Origin: Lachnospiraceae bacterium
Lineage (GTDB): Bacteria > Bacillota > Clostridia > Lachnospirales > Lachnospiraceae
Assembly (NCBI GenBank): GCA_017411305.1
Contig: JAFQQI010000107.1
Coordinates: 1-64,000 of the forward strand
Direction: 5' to 3'
Length of the DNA: 64,000 bases
The stretch's first letter is position 1. Each line of letters opens with the position of its first letter. The notes beneath the pieces were generated by a model, which ran no database searches, had not been told where the DNA came from, and saw only the letters and a program-made list of their open reading frames with translations. Positions 26,303 through 35,979 of the stretch are shown piece by piece. Position numbers and translations under genes: made by a program.

Positions 26303-28285
26303 ATGGAAATGAAGAAAAAAAGATGTGAAGACCTGGTAAAATTATTAAATGAAGCTTCTGAAGCATACTACGGCGGCAAGGAAGAGATGATGTCCAATTA
26401 TGAATGGGATGCTTTGTTTGATGAGCTGACTATGTTGGAAACTGAGACAGGATATATATTACCGGATAGCCCCACACACAATACGGGTTATGAGGAAGAA
26501 GGCAGTGGTGAAAAAGAACCGCATGAGTTTCCGGCATTATCTCTTGCCAAAACAAAACAAATCTCAGAATTAGAGAAGTGGGCAGAGGATAAGGATATCT
26601 GGCTTTCCTGGAAACTGGACGGGCTTACCTTGGTGCTTACCTATGATAACGGAAAGCTTACCAAGATATTAACCAGAGGAAACGGTACCTTGGGTACTAA
26701 TATTACTTATTTAAAAAATGCAATCCATGGCATTCCTTTAAAAATAAAGAATAAAGGACATCTTGTGGTGCGTGGAGAAGCTACTATTTCTTATACTGAT
26801 TTTGAACTAATCAATACTACCATAGAAGATGACGATGAAAAATATGCTAATCCCAGAAATCTTGCTTCCGGAACTCTTAGCTTGGATGATCCGGAGAAGG
26901 TGAAAGAACGTCATGTGCATTTTACTGCTTTTACATTGGTTTATATTGAAGAAAATATAACATCCTGGGGAATGAGGATGGACTATCTGGAACGAGAAGG
27001 TTTCCGGGTTATTGAACGTGAAAAGTGTAATGCAGGACAGCTTACGGAAGTGATTGAAAGATGGACGAAGAAGGTAGAAAGCGGCGAAATGGATATTCCC
27101 GTAGACGGGCTTGTTATTTGTTATGACGATACAGAGTATGCGGCCTCCGGCAGTGTGACGGGACACCATGCTACCCGCGCAGGCTATGCGTTCAAGTGGC
27201 AGGATGTATCTGCACAGTCCCGGCTTTTGTATGTGGAATGGTCCTGTGCTGCTTCAACCATATCCCCGGTTGCGGTATTTGAACCGGTACAATTGGAAGG
27301 AACTACCGTTTCCAGAGCTTCCCTTTGTAATATCAGTGAAATGGAACGTCTGGGAATCGGAAAGAAATGTACCTTAGAAGTAATTAAAGCAAATAAAATT
27401 ATACCTAAGTGTATTGCAGTGACACAGGCAGAGGGAGAGTTTGAGATTCCGAAAGAGTGTCCTGTGTGTCATGCAATTACGGAAATTCATATCAGCGAAA
27501 AGAGCCGGACAAAGACTTTGCACTGCAGTAATCCGGACTGCAGCGCTAAGCACAGCAAGAAATTTACCCGTTTCGTGAGCAAATCCGGTATGGATATTGA
27601 CGGACTTTCCATTCAAACAATGTTAAAATTTATGAATGAAGGTTTTATTTCACAGTTTTCGGATATTTATCATCTGTCAGAGCATGAGGAAGCAATTACT
27701 GCTTTGGAAGGATTTGGAAAGAAATCTTTTGATAACATGATAAAGGCGATTGAGAAAAGCCGCAATGTGCATCCGGTTAACTTTATTTATGCGCTTTGTA
27801 TTCCCATGATAGGAGTAGATGCCGGTAAAAAAATGATTGCGGCAGTCGGTTTTGACGGTTTTGTTGAAAGATTAAGCAGTGGAGTGGGATTTGAAGATGT
27901 GGACGGTATCGGCCCCGAAAAGTCCGGCTCAGCCGTTGAGTGGTATGCAAACGATAAGAACAGGGAATCGTTGCAGAAGCTTCTTGAAGAAGTAAACATT
28001 GAAAAGGTGGACATGGCAGTAAAAGAAGGCGGAGCCTGCGAAGGGCTTACCTTTGTGATTACCGGAGATGTACATCATTATAAAAACAGAGATGAGTTTA
28101 AAGCATATGTAGAGTCTGCCGGAGGTAAAGTAACGGGCAGTGTAACCTCTAAGACTAATTATTTGGTAAATAATGATGTGAATTCTACTTCTTCAAAGAA
28201 CCGCAAGGCGAAAGAACTGGGAATTCCCATTATTTCTGAAGATACATTTGTTGAAAAGTTCGGAAGTCCGTATGAAACGATATAA
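26303..28285 (+). CDS. Divergent NAD-dependent DNA ligase
   Basis: 660 residues. N-terminal NAD-binding segment (YYGGKEEMMSNYEWDALFDEL), adenylation domain with the AMP-accepting lysine in WKLDGLTLVLTYDNG (Lys104) and TRGNGTLGTNIT, OB domain, a four-cysteine zinc finger (CPVC, CSNPDC), helix-hairpin-helix repeats (EGFGKKSFDNMIKAI) and a C-terminal BRCT domain (FVITGDVHHYKNRDEFKAYVESAGG). Seals nicks using NAD+. The active-site texts differ from standard LigA (KIDG, HxxPMLSL), so it may be a second, specialised ligase. AGGAGAG at 26284-26290 sets the start. A 260-base A-rich leader without a clear structure precedes it. Confidence 0.88.
   Translation: MEMKKKRCEDLVKLLNEASEAYYGGKEEMMSNYEWDALFDELTMLETETGYILPDSPTHNTGYEEEGSGEKEPHEFPALSLAKTKQISELEKWAEDKDIWLSWKLDGLTLVLTYDNGKLTKILTRGNGTLGTNITYLKNAIHGIPLKIKNKGHLVVRGEATISYTDFELINTTIEDDDEKYANPRNLASGTLSLDDPEKVKERHVHFTAFTLVYIEENITSWGMRMDYLEREGFRVIEREKCNAGQLTEVIERWTKKVESGEMDIPVDGLVICYDDTEYAASGSVTGHHATRAGYAFKWQDVSAQSRLLYVEWSCAASTISPVAVFEPVQLEGTTVSRASLCNISEMERLGIGKKCTLEVIKANKIIPKCIAVTQAEGEFEIPKECPVCHAITEIHISEKSRTKTLHCSNPDCSAKHSKKFTRFVSKSGMDIDGLSIQTMLKFMNEGFISQFSDIYHLSEHEEAITALEGFGKKSFDNMIKAIEKSRNVHPVNFIYALCIPMIGVDAGKKMIAAVGFDGFVERLSSGVGFEDVDGIGPEKSGSAVEWYANDKNRESLQKLLEEVNIEKVDMAVKEGGACEGLTFVITGDVHHYKNRDEFKAYVESAGGKVTGSVTSKTNYLVNNDVNSTSSKNRKAKELGIPIISEDTFVEKFGSPYETI
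28268..28272 (+). other. Ligase end region leading into metA promoter
   Basis: The ligase stop at 28283-28285 is followed by only 85 bases before metA; this contains the metA promoter and no terminator that I can see. Confidence 0.3.
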
Positions 28286-28309
28286 ATTGATTTCTGAACA
28301 TAACTTTGA

Positions 28310-28338
28310 TTGCCCATTTGGGGAAAATAGGATATAAT
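28310..28338 (+). promoter_or_regulatory. Sigma-A promoter of metA
   Basis: TTGCCC at 28310-28315, a 17-base spacer, TATAAT at 28333-28338, 33 bases ahead of the metA start. No S-box or T-box leader fits in that space. Confidence 0.7.
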
Positions 28339-28370
28339 GACGGATATGCATTTGAATAGGAGTAATGATT

Positions 28371-29276
28371 ATGCCGATTAAAGTACAAAGTGATTTGCCC
28401 GCAAAAGGGATATTGGAGAATGAGAATATATTTGTCATGGATGAATATCGTGCCATGCATCAGGATATCAGACCCCTAAAAATCTGTATTTTAAATCTGA
28501 TGCCGATAAAGCAGGATACAGAATTACAGCTGCTTAGGGCATTGTCCAACACACCGCTTCATATTGATGTGACATTTATGAAAATGAACAGCCATGTTTC
28601 CTTGAACACACCGATTCAGCATTTGAACCGTTTTTATAATACCTTTGATGAATTAAAACATTTGAAATTTGACGGACTGATTATTACAGGTGCTCCGGTA
28701 GAACAGATTTCCTTTGATGAAGTAGATTATTGGCCGGAACTGTGTGAAATTATGGAGTGGACCAAAACCCATGTAACCTCAACCTTACATATTTGCTGGG
28801 GAGCACAAGCAGGATTATACTATCATTTCGGCTTGGAAAAAATACAGCTTCCCAAGAAATTGTTCGGGGTTTACAGGCATAAGGTTATGAACCGGAAGAT
28901 TCCGTTGGTGCGTGGTTTTGATGATTATTTTATGATTCCCCACAGCAGACATACCACCGTTCCTGCCGAAGTGATTCGTGAATGCAAGGAGCTGACAGTG
29001 CTTGCCGAATCGGAGGAAGCGGGGGTACTTCTTTGTATGGCTGAAGAGGGAAAGCAGATTTTTGTCATGGGGCATCCGGAATATGACAGATATACCCTTC
29101 ACAATGAATATGAAAGGGATAAGAACAAGGGACTTCCGATAGAAATGCCTAAGAACTATTATCCGGACGATGACGATACCAAGAAACCGGATTTGCAATG
29201 GCGGTCTCATAGTAACAATCTGTATTCCAACTGGCTCAATTATTACGTCTATCAGATTACTCCTTACGATTTGTAA
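28371..29276 (+). CDS. metA: Homoserine O-acyltransferase, predicted acetyl-CoA-using
   Basis: 301 residues. Activates homoserine for methionine synthesis. Catalytic Cys142 in HICWGAQAG, His235 and Glu237 in MGHPEYD are at exactly the numbers of characterised family members. Residue 111 is Glu (ITGAPVEQ); in studied MetA enzymes Glu at 111 goes with acetyl-CoA, whereas E. coli (Gly) uses succinyl-CoA, so I predict O-acetylation. AGGAG at 28358-28362 is 8 bases from the ATG at 28371 and too close to 28365. Monocistronic; its stop codon lies in a 20-bp tandem repeat. Confidence 0.93.
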   Translation: MPIKVQSDLPAKGILENENIFVMDEYRAMHQDIRPLKICILNLMPIKQDTELQLLRALSNTPLHIDVTFMKMNSHVSLNTPIQHLNRFYNTFDELKHLKFDGLIITGAPVEQISFDEVDYWPELCEIMEWTKTHVTSTLHICWGAQAGLYYHFGLEKIQLPKKLFGVYRHKVMNRKIPLVRGFDDYFMIPHSRHTTVPAEVIRECKELTVLAESEEAGVLLCMAEEGKQIFVMGHPEYDRYTLHNEYERDKNKGLPIEMPKNYYPDDDDTKKPDLQWRSHSNNLYSNWLNYYVYQITPYDL

Positions 29277-29307
29277 GAAAGAGCTAAGATTTGTAAGAAA
29301 GAGCTAA
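29268..29307 (+). repeat. Tandem 20-bp duplication across the metA stop
   Basis: GATTTGTAAGAAAGAGCTAA is present twice head to tail (29268-29287, 29288-29307). The first copy holds the last codons and the stop of metA, so the protein is unaffected. Confidence 0.95.
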
Positions 29308-29401
29308 GAAAACAGTAGTCAAACAGAGTGAAACAGTTTATAATATTTACACATAAATGTTAAAATAAGAGTCGATTACAATAATATAATCGGGAGGAAA
29401 T

Positions 29402-31099
29402 ATGCGCAAATTGAAGGGACAAATGATAAAGCATCTGAAAAAAACAATCGCACTGGCAGTTGCAGTGGGAATTATAATAATAGGAAGCAGCTCATCCATA
29501 ACCGCAGAGGCATCAGGGCGCCCTGTGTCCTTTGAATCCTGCTTGATTGAAGGGACAGACGTAGTATGCAAATTGAGTGCGAAGAGCGTACCTTCAAGTG
29601 ATGACGGCAAGTATTATGTATATGCAGATGAAGTATATGAAGATGGCCCTGTGGGCGACGTGGTTGCTACGATACAAGCGGGTAAGTCAGTAACTGTAAG
29701 CTTTCCTTTAAATCATAATACACCGGACTCCAATATGAGCCGCAAATTTTTGATTGCAGTTAAGCGCGGCGGACAGATGGTTCAGGTTAGTGATGAACAT
29801 TATATTACCAATCCGGAAGCAATGGCAACCTTTTCTTCCCCTCGGGCAAATGTGGGTATTAAAGGGCTTTTGCCGGATGTTACCATGCTGTCAAACGGCC
29901 AGTTACAGGAGCTTGGAATACAGCAGACAGTCTATAATATGAATGTAGATGACATTTGCTCGGATGCTTCTGTTCCTGGAGCGATTTTATTTTCTTATAA
30001 CGGACAGGATTATTATTTTGACGGTACCGTAATCGGTAATTATGATGCTCTTGTTAAGTATTTTAATAATCATGGTATTCAGGTAACTATGGTGCTCTTA
30101 AACTGTGGTAAAGGCGCATATTCTCAGGATTTAATTCATCCTCTTGCGAAGGATGGAACGGAATGTCCCGGATATGCTCTGAACGTGGCAGAAGAAGCAG
30201 GAACTAACCATTTAAAGGCTATTGGGGCATTTTTGGGACAGCGTTATTCAGGTGCTCTTGGTTTTGGTCAGGTTGATAACTGGATTTTGGGTAATGAAGT
30301 AAATGCCCGTACTTCATGGTGGTATATGGAATCTGATTCGCTGGAGTTGAATGTAAACTCCTATGTGAAGGCATTCCGTATTATTTATAATGAAATCAAG
30401 AGTATGAACGGTAATGCAAGAATTTATAACTCCATTGATCAGGAGTGGAACCGGAAATCCAATCCCGGAAGCTTTCTTGCCAAAGAATATTTAGATAAGT
30501 TTAACTACTTTATCAACCGTGAAGGTAATATTGACTGGGGACTTTCTTATCACCCTTATAATTCACCGTTGTTTGATCCGTATGCATGGAACGGACCGGA
30601 AGCATGGGTTGGCAGTACTTTGACAACACCTTATATTACCATGCAGAATATTGATATTCTGATTGACTATATGCATAGGGATGAATTTTTAAGTCCGACA
30701 GGTGAAGTCAGAAGCATTTCACTTGCTGAAATCGGTTACACCTCCAGCTACGGAGATGAAGCACAGGAGGCGTCCATTGCCTACGGTTATCTGAAGGCTG
30801 CGTCTCTGCCGGATGTGGACTCCTTTATTCTGTTCAGACAGACGGATGATGCACATGAGATGGAAAGCTGTCTGGCATTGGGACTTGTGGATTTAAACGG
30901 TAATAAAAAACCGGCCTTTGAAATTTATAAAAATCTTGGTACGGCAAATGAAGGGTTGGTAAAGGAAAGAGCATCTGCCATCATCGGAATGAGCATAGAT
31001 GAAATGATTGGTAATAACATTGTCTGGACCAGACCGGGCAGCGGTATCGGTCTTTTAACGCAGAATGTTCCGGAACAGGTTGCCCAAGAGGGAGAATAA
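29402..31099 (+). CDS. Secreted DUF5722-like TIM-barrel protein
   Basis: 565 residues with a signal peptide (basic start, hydrophobic ~15-30, likely cleavage after TAEA). A ~110-residue beta domain precedes a glycosidase-like TIM barrel (~140-500): NHGIQVTMVLLNCG, then WILGNEVNARTSWWYM, whose Asn-Glu pair resembles the acid/base site of clan A glycosidases, and SLAEIGYTSSYG as a possible nucleophile position. I take it as the DUF5722 family, whose substrate is unknown. GGGAGGAAAT sets the start. Extracellular or wall-bound, perhaps polysaccharide-degrading. A hydrolase role is inferred from fold only. Confidence 0.65.
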   Translation: MRKLKGQMIKHLKKTIALAVAVGIIIIGSSSSITAEASGRPVSFESCLIEGTDVVCKLSAKSVPSSDDGKYYVYADEVYEDGPVGDVVATIQAGKSVTVSFPLNHNTPDSNMSRKFLIAVKRGGQMVQVSDEHYITNPEAMATFSSPRANVGIKGLLPDVTMLSNGQLQELGIQQTVYNMNVDDICSDASVPGAILFSYNGQDYYFDGTVIGNYDALVKYFNNHGIQVTMVLLNCGKGAYSQDLIHPLAKDGTECPGYALNVAEEAGTNHLKAIGAFLGQRYSGALGFGQVDNWILGNEVNARTSWWYMESDSLELNVNSYVKAFRIIYNEIKSMNGNARIYNSIDQEWNRKSNPGSFLAKEYLDKFNYFINREGNIDWGLSYHPYNSPLFDPYAWNGPEAWVGSTLTTPYITMQNIDILIDYMHRDEFLSPTGEVRSISLAEIGYTSSYGDEAQEASIAYGYLKAASLPDVDSFILFRQTDDAHEMESCLALGLVDLNGNKKPAFEIYKNLGTANEGLVKERASAIIGMSIDEMIGNNIVWTRPGSGIGLLTQNVPEQVAQEGE

Positions 31100-31117
31100 A
31101 TTGTATTTTCTTCAGGA

Positions 31118-31147
31118 TTGTTTTATAGCCTGTAGGCGTGATATAAT
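31118..31147 (+). promoter_or_regulatory. Sigma-A promoter of apt operon
   Basis: TTGTTT at 31118-31123, an 18-base spacer, TATAAT at 31142-31147. About 50 bases remain to the ATG, too few for a purine riboswitch. Confidence 0.65.
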
Positions 31148-31197
31148 ATTTTTGTCGGATGACATAAGCAACACATTTTGTGTAAGGAGGTACATAT

Positions 31198-31722
31198 ATG
31201 AAACGGATTGAGGAGTATGTAAGAAGTATTCCGGATTTTCCGGAGGAGGGCATCATATTCCGTGATGTTACCAGCGTGCTTCAGGATGCGGACGGACTAA
31301 AGCTTGCCATTGATTCCATGATAGCACTTCTTGACGGGGTGGATTTTGATGTAATCGTAGGGACAGAGTCCAGAGGCTTTATTTTTGGAGTGCCGATAGC
31401 ATATGCACTTGGAAAACCGTTTGTACCTGCAAGAAAGAAGGGGAAACTTCCTTGTGAAACCGTTTCCGTAAAATATGATTTGGAATACGGAAGTGCAGAG
31501 GTAGAAATGCACAAGGATGCGATACTTCCCGGTCAGAAAGTTGTATTGGTAGATGACTTGATTGCTACAGGCGGAACCATAGAAGCCTGTGCCAAGATGA
31601 TTGAAATCCTTGGCGGTGAAGTGGTCAAAATCGTCTTTCTGATGGAACTTGCGGGCTTAAAGGGAAGAGAGAAACTTCAGAAATATGATGTTGCTTCTGT
31701 GATTACTTATGAAGGGAAATAG
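31198..31722 (+). CDS. apt: Adenine phosphoribosyltransferase
   Basis: 174 residues, normal for the family. Makes AMP from adenine and PRPP. PRPP loop VVLVDDLIATGGT at ~116-128; PARKKGKLP and FRDVTSVLQD are typical. AAGGAGG at 31184-31190. Twelve bases separate it from the purine permease, so salvage enzyme and transporter are one operon. Confidence 0.97.
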   Translation: MKRIEEYVRSIPDFPEEGIIFRDVTSVLQDADGLKLAIDSMIALLDGVDFDVIVGTESRGFIFGVPIAYALGKPFVPARKKGKLPCETVSVKYDLEYGSAEVEMHKDAILPGQKVVLVDDLIATGGTIEACAKMIEILGGEVVKIVFLMELAGLKGREKLQKYDVASVITYEGK

Positions 31723-31734
31723 GAAGGAGAAATC

Positions 31735-33093
31735 ATGTTAGAAAAGTATTTCAAACTGAAAGAGAACAACACTACGGTCAAGACAGAAGTGGTTGCAGGT
31801 ATCACTACCTTTATGACAATGGCTTATATTCTTGCCGTAAACCCCACTATGCTGGGTGATGCCGGAATGGACAGAACAGCAGTACTGATTGCAACCTGTC
31901 TGGCATCTTTCATCGGTACATTAGCAATGGCATTACTTGCTAATTATCCGTTTGCATTAGCACCCGGTATGGGACTGAATGCTTACTTTGCTTACACTGT
32001 ATGCGGTATTATGGGATATTCCTGGCAGGTAGCGTTGATGGCCGTATTTTTGGAGGGTATTATCTTTATTGCATTGTCACTGACTAACGTGCGTGAAGCA
32101 ATCTTTAATGCAATTCCCAGTACCTTGAAAAAGGGTGTTGGTGCCGGTATCGGTTTATTTATTGCATTTATCGGTCTGCAGGGCGCAAAGCTGGTAGTTC
32201 CCAATGCATCAACTCTTGTTACATATGTTGATTTTACCGGTGAATGGCATACCAAGGGTATTTGTGCAGTTTTAGCATTAATCGGATTGTTATTAACAGC
32301 TGTCCTTTATGCAAAGGGCTTTAAGGCATCTATCTTAATCGGTATTATTGCAACATGGGTTTTGGGTATGATTGCACAGGCACTCGGTATTTATGTGGTA
32401 GATGCGGAAGCAGGATTCTATTCCCTGTATCCTACATTAGCGTTTACTGATTTCACAGCACTTGGAAAAACATTCGGTCAGTGTTTTACAGCTGACTTCG
32501 GTGGTGTTGGAGTATTTAACTTTATCGTTGTTCTGTTTTCTTTCCTGTTTGTTGATATTTTTGACACACTGGGAACATTAATCGGTGTATCAACGAAAGC
32601 AGGTATGCTTGATAAGGATGAAAAACTGCCCAGAATCAAGCCCGCACTTTTGGCAGACGCGATTGCAACCAGTGCAGGTGCCGTTCTCGGAACATCTACC
32701 ACAACCACCTTCGTAGAGAGCTCTGCAGGTGTTGGTGCAGGTGCCAAAACAGGTCTTGCATCTGTAGTAACAGGATTTATGTTCCTTATTGCAATTTTCT
32801 TTGCACCTATCTTTACCGCTATTCCCGGTTTTGCAACAGCTCCGGCACTTATTTTTGTAGGATTCCTTATGGTATCTGCAATTTTAAAGGTTGATTTTGA
32901 AGATATTACAGAAGCGGTTCCCGCATACCTTTGCTTCTTGGCTATGCCCCTTATGTATAGTATTTCCGAAGGTATCGCAATCGGTGTAATCTCTTATGTT
33001 ATTATTAATCTTTGCTGTGGTAAGTCAAAGAAGATTACACCTCTTATGTATGTACTTGCAGTATTATTTGTATGTAAATATATTTTCTTATAA
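31735..33093 (+). CDS. NCS2 purine permease, AzgA-like
   Basis: 452 residues, twelve or more membrane spans. Purine:H+ symporter of the AzgA/PbuG branch: TFMTMAYILAVNPTMLGDAG, NYPFALAPGMGLNAYFAY, DIFDTLGTLIGVSTKAGM and TFVESSAGVGAGAKTGLASV are signature stretches. Adjacent to apt, which argues for adenine, though hypoxanthine and guanine are also possible. Confidence 0.93.
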   Translation: MLEKYFKLKENNTTVKTEVVAGITTFMTMAYILAVNPTMLGDAGMDRTAVLIATCLASFIGTLAMALLANYPFALAPGMGLNAYFAYTVCGIMGYSWQVALMAVFLEGIIFIALSLTNVREAIFNAIPSTLKKGVGAGIGLFIAFIGLQGAKLVVPNASTLVTYVDFTGEWHTKGICAVLALIGLLLTAVLYAKGFKASILIGIIATWVLGMIAQALGIYVVDAEAGFYSLYPTLAFTDFTALGKTFGQCFTADFGGVGVFNFIVVLFSFLFVDIFDTLGTLIGVSTKAGMLDKDEKLPRIKPALLADAIATSAGAVLGTSTTTTFVESSAGVGAGAKTGLASVVTGFMFLIAIFFAPIFTAIPGFATAPALIFVGFLMVSAILKVDFEDITEAVPAYLCFLAMPLMYSISEGIAIGVISYVIINLCCGKSKKITPLMYVLAVLFVCKYIFL

Positions 33094-33175
33094 AATAGAA
33101 TTGTCAAATAAATTGAATAGGTAATTCATGGAAATAGGAACAGCATTGTGCTATAGTAATACATGAATCTACAAT

Positions 33176-33210
33176 TGGCGCACATTCCGGTTGGGATGTG
33201 CGCCATTTGT
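33176..33210 (+). terminator. Strong hairpin after the apt operon
   Basis: TGGCGCACATTCC (33176-33188) pairs with GGGATGTGCGCCA (33193-33205) over 13 pairs with a GGTT loop, then TTTGT. The stem is very stable though the T tract is short. Confidence 0.75.
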
Positions 33211-33278
33211 AATGAAAGATATTGTGTTGATATAGTAGGAAGTGAGCAAATTTTCCGGTAAGCAAAGAAGGTAGAAAA

Positions 33279-34631
33279 ATGTTTAAGCAGAAATACAACA
33301 AAGAGCATATAAAAATAACCATAGACATGGCATGGCCTGCGATTTTGGAATCTTTTTTTGTGGCATTTGCAGGACTTGTAGACTCGCTTATGGTAAGTTC
33401 GCTGGGTTCCTATGCAGTAGCGGCGGTGGGACTTACCACCCAGCCGAAATTTCTGGGACTGTCCTTATTTTTTGCAACCAATGTAGCGATTTCAGCCCTG
33501 GTGGCCAGAAGACGTGGTGAGAATAAGCAGAAGGAAGCAAACGGCATTTTATATACGGCACTTGTTTTTGTAGTATTAGCGGCAATTGTGTTAAGTACTC
33601 TGTTTGTTCTTTTTGCAAGTCCGATTATCAGACTTTGCGGTTCCACACCGGAAACGCATGACAGTGCAGTGGCTTATTTTAGGATTATCATGGGTGGTAT
33701 GATCTTTAACTGTGTGCAGATGTGTATCAACTCAGCCCAGCGTGGTGCAGGAAATACTAAGATTACCATGCGTACGAATCTAACTTCTAATACAGTAAAT
33801 ATGATAGGGAATTATCTGCTGATTGGCGGGCATTTTGGATTTCCGGCACTTGGAATTCATGGTGCGGCGTTAGCAACTGTGCTGGGTACGGTAGTTGCCT
33901 GTGTGATGAGTATGATTTCGATTTTTAAGCCGGAAGGCTTTATCAGTATTCCCTACATCCTAAAGAATAAAGTTAAACCGGCATTTGTAACTTTTATTCA
34001 TATGGTGAAAGTGGGATATAGTGTATTCTTTGAACAGATTTTAATGAGAATCGGCTTTATGTTGACAGCAGTGATGGCAGCAAGCCAGGGAACCGATGCC
34101 ATGGCAGCACATCAGGTGGGTATGAATATTATGGGACTATCCTTTTCCTTTGGAGATGGTCTTCAGTCTGCAGCAGTAGCCTTAATCGGACGAAGCCTTG
34201 GCGCCGGAGATCAGGAGCTTGCCAAGGAATACGGCGGAATCTGCAGATGGATTGGCGGCATCATTTCTGTGTGCCTTGCAGTAGTATATTTTACGGGAGC
34301 CAGAACACTGCTTAGCTTGTTCTTTAAAGAGGAGCATATTGTTGACATCGGCGTAGGAATCATGCGTGTCATCATTTTTGTGGTAGTGTTCCAGATTAGC
34401 CAGGTTATTTATATGGGATGTCTGCGCGGAGCAGGAGATACAGCCTACACAGCCATGGCTTCTACTGTCAGTGTTACCTTGATTCGTACGGTGGTTTCCT
34501 ATATTTGCGGCTATGTATTCCATTGGGGAATTGTGGGAATCTGGCTTGGCGTTTTGGGAGACCAGGTGTCCCGGTTTATTTTTGCATCGGTGCGGTTTAA
34601 GGCCGGTAAATGGACGCAGATAAAGATTTAG
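33279..34631 (+). CDS. MATE family efflux transporter
   Basis: 450 residues with about twelve membrane spans (MAWPAILESFFVAFAGLVDSLMVSSLG at the start; AAHQVGMNIMGLSFSFGDGLQSAAVALIG in the middle). A second multidrug/metabolite Na+ or H+ antiporter in the window, not closely alike to the one at 20499. GAAGGTAG-type ribosome site. The WYL regulator starts 25 bases after its stop and may control it. Confidence 0.9.
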   Translation: MFKQKYNKEHIKITIDMAWPAILESFFVAFAGLVDSLMVSSLGSYAVAAVGLTTQPKFLGLSLFFATNVAISALVARRRGENKQKEANGILYTALVFVVLAAIVLSTLFVLFASPIIRLCGSTPETHDSAVAYFRIIMGGMIFNCVQMCINSAQRGAGNTKITMRTNLTSNTVNMIGNYLLIGGHFGFPALGIHGAALATVLGTVVACVMSMISIFKPEGFISIPYILKNKVKPAFVTFIHMVKVGYSVFFEQILMRIGFMLTAVMAASQGTDAMAAHQVGMNIMGLSFSFGDGLQSAAVALIGRSLGAGDQELAKEYGGICRWIGGIISVCLAVVYFTGARTLLSLFFKEEHIVDIGVGIMRVIIFVVVFQISQVIYMGCLRGAGDTAYTAMASTVSVTLIRTVVSYICGYVFHWGIVGIWLGVLGDQVSRFIFASVRFKAGKWTQIKI

Positions 34632-34656
34632 TGTGTGAGTTATTAGAGGAGAAGAG

Positions 34657-35565
34657 ATGTTAGACCGCCTGCTTGAAATTATTTATATATTAATGAATAG
34701 AGGAAAAGTGACTGCAAAAGAATTAGCAGAGCGGTTTGAGGTTTCAACCAGAACCATTTACCGCGATGTGGAGCATCTGAGTATGGCGGGAATTCCTATT
34801 TATGCCACAAAAGGAAAGAACGGCGGAATCAGTTTGACAGAGCAGTTTGTGTTGGATAAAAGGCTGGTTTCTGAGGAGGAACAGAAGGAGATATTGGCAG
34901 CACTTGTCAGCCTGCAGGAAACCGGTGCCGGGAATGAAAGTAAGACCTTAAGAAAACTGGGAGATTTTTTTCAGGTAGACGACTTTCAGTGGGTGTCCAT
35001 TGATTTTTCGGATTGGAGCGGCAGAAGACAGGAACTGTATGAGCAGCTGAAGGAATCAATTTTAAATAAAAAGAAGATTTGCTTTGACTATTATGGGCAG
35101 TATGGAGAAATGTCTAACCGGACAGTACATCCGATGCAGCTTTTGTTTAAAGAATATACATGGTATCTGAAGGCCTTTTGTGAAAACAGAGGTGCTGTGC
35201 GGCTTTTTAAGGTGTTGCGCATGAAGAGAGTTGAAGTTCTGGATGAGCACTTTGGAGAAACGGAGATAATTGCAGACGAGAATAGCAAAGATGTGAATAG
35301 TAAAGGTGCGAATGATAAAGCCATACATACAGAAATTCATCTGCTGATTGATAAAAAGGAAGCCTACAGGGTTTATGACCGTTTTGAAGAAGAGGATATT
35401 ACTGTATTGGAAAACGGAGATTTTTTGATTCAGACGTGGCAGCTGATTGATGACTGGGTGTATGGAGTGATATTGTCTTTTGGCCCGTCAGCCGAAGTAC
35501 TTGCTCCTTCGTTTGTGAAAGAAGAAATAAAGCGCCGGATTGCGGAGATGCTGAAAAAATATTAA
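34657..35565 (+). CDS. HTH-WYL transcriptional regulator (YafY-like)
   Basis: 302 residues. N-terminal DeoR-type helix-turn-helix (residues 1-60: GKVTAKELAERFEVSTRTIYRDVEHLSMAG), then a WYL ligand-binding domain (~130-210) with TWYLKAFCENRGAVRLFKVLRM, and a C-terminal WCX part. Residues ~207-225 hold a low-complexity insert (ENSKDVNSKGANDKAI). AGAGGAGAAG ribosome site. Immediately after the MATE gene; local control of the exporter is likely but not shown. Confidence 0.9.
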   Translation: MLDRLLEIIYILMNRGKVTAKELAERFEVSTRTIYRDVEHLSMAGIPIYATKGKNGGISLTEQFVLDKRLVSEEEQKEILAALVSLQETGAGNESKTLRKLGDFFQVDDFQWVSIDFSDWSGRRQELYEQLKESILNKKKICFDYYGQYGEMSNRTVHPMQLLFKEYTWYLKAFCENRGAVRLFKVLRMKRVEVLDEHFGETEIIADENSKDVNSKGANDKAIHTEIHLLIDKKEAYRVYDRFEEEDITVLENGDFLIQTWQLIDDWVYGVILSFGPSAEVLAPSFVKEEIKRRIAEMLKKY

Positions 35566-35638
35566 GGATAAAGGAAATAGCATTGAGGAAATTGGAAATA
35601 ACATAAGAATCTGGAGAAAAGACGAAAGGGACAGAGCG

Positions 35639-35968
35639 TTGGATAACGGAGTTTTTAACCTAATCTATGATATAGTAAAACAGATTCCCAAAGGAAAGGT
35701 GGCAACTTACGGTCAGATTGCGGCTCTTGCAGGAAACCGCCGTTTGGCGAGAGTAGTAGGATATGCACTACATGCAAATCCCGATCCGGAGCATATTCCC
35801 TGTCATCGGGTGGTTAACAGATTGGGACAGGTATCTGAGGCGTTTGCATTTGGAGGCGGAAACAGGCAGATAGAGTTACTGGAGGCAGAGGGAGTTATAC
35901 TTACAGACGGTGCAGTTGATTTGAACAAATACAGATGGAACCGTGTAACGACGGATTTCTTTTTGTAA
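35639..35968 (+). CDS. MGMT-family DNA alkyltransferase-like protein
   Basis: 109 residues: only the DNA-binding, active-site domain. IPKGKVATYGQIAALAG, the helix-turn-helix with the arginine finger region, and IPCHRVV with the acceptor Cys (in alkyltransferase-like proteins that only flag lesions this is Trp). It could thus remove O6-alkyl groups from guanine despite its small size. Starts with TTG at 35639, with AAAGGG eight bases upstream; no ATG is available in frame. Confidence 0.85.
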   Translation: MDNGVFNLIYDIVKQIPKGKVATYGQIAALAGNRRLARVVGYALHANPDPEHIPCHRVVNRLGQVSEAFAFGGGNRQIELLEAEGVILTDGAVDLNKYRWNRVTTDFFL

Positions 35969-35979
35969 CATTTTAAATA

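Noticed and set aside
26807-27169. 120-codon minus-strand frame
   Set aside because: Shadow of the ligase gene; protein composition is not protein-like and no ribosome site.
28815-29210. 131-codon minus-strand frame
   Set aside because: Shadow of metA.
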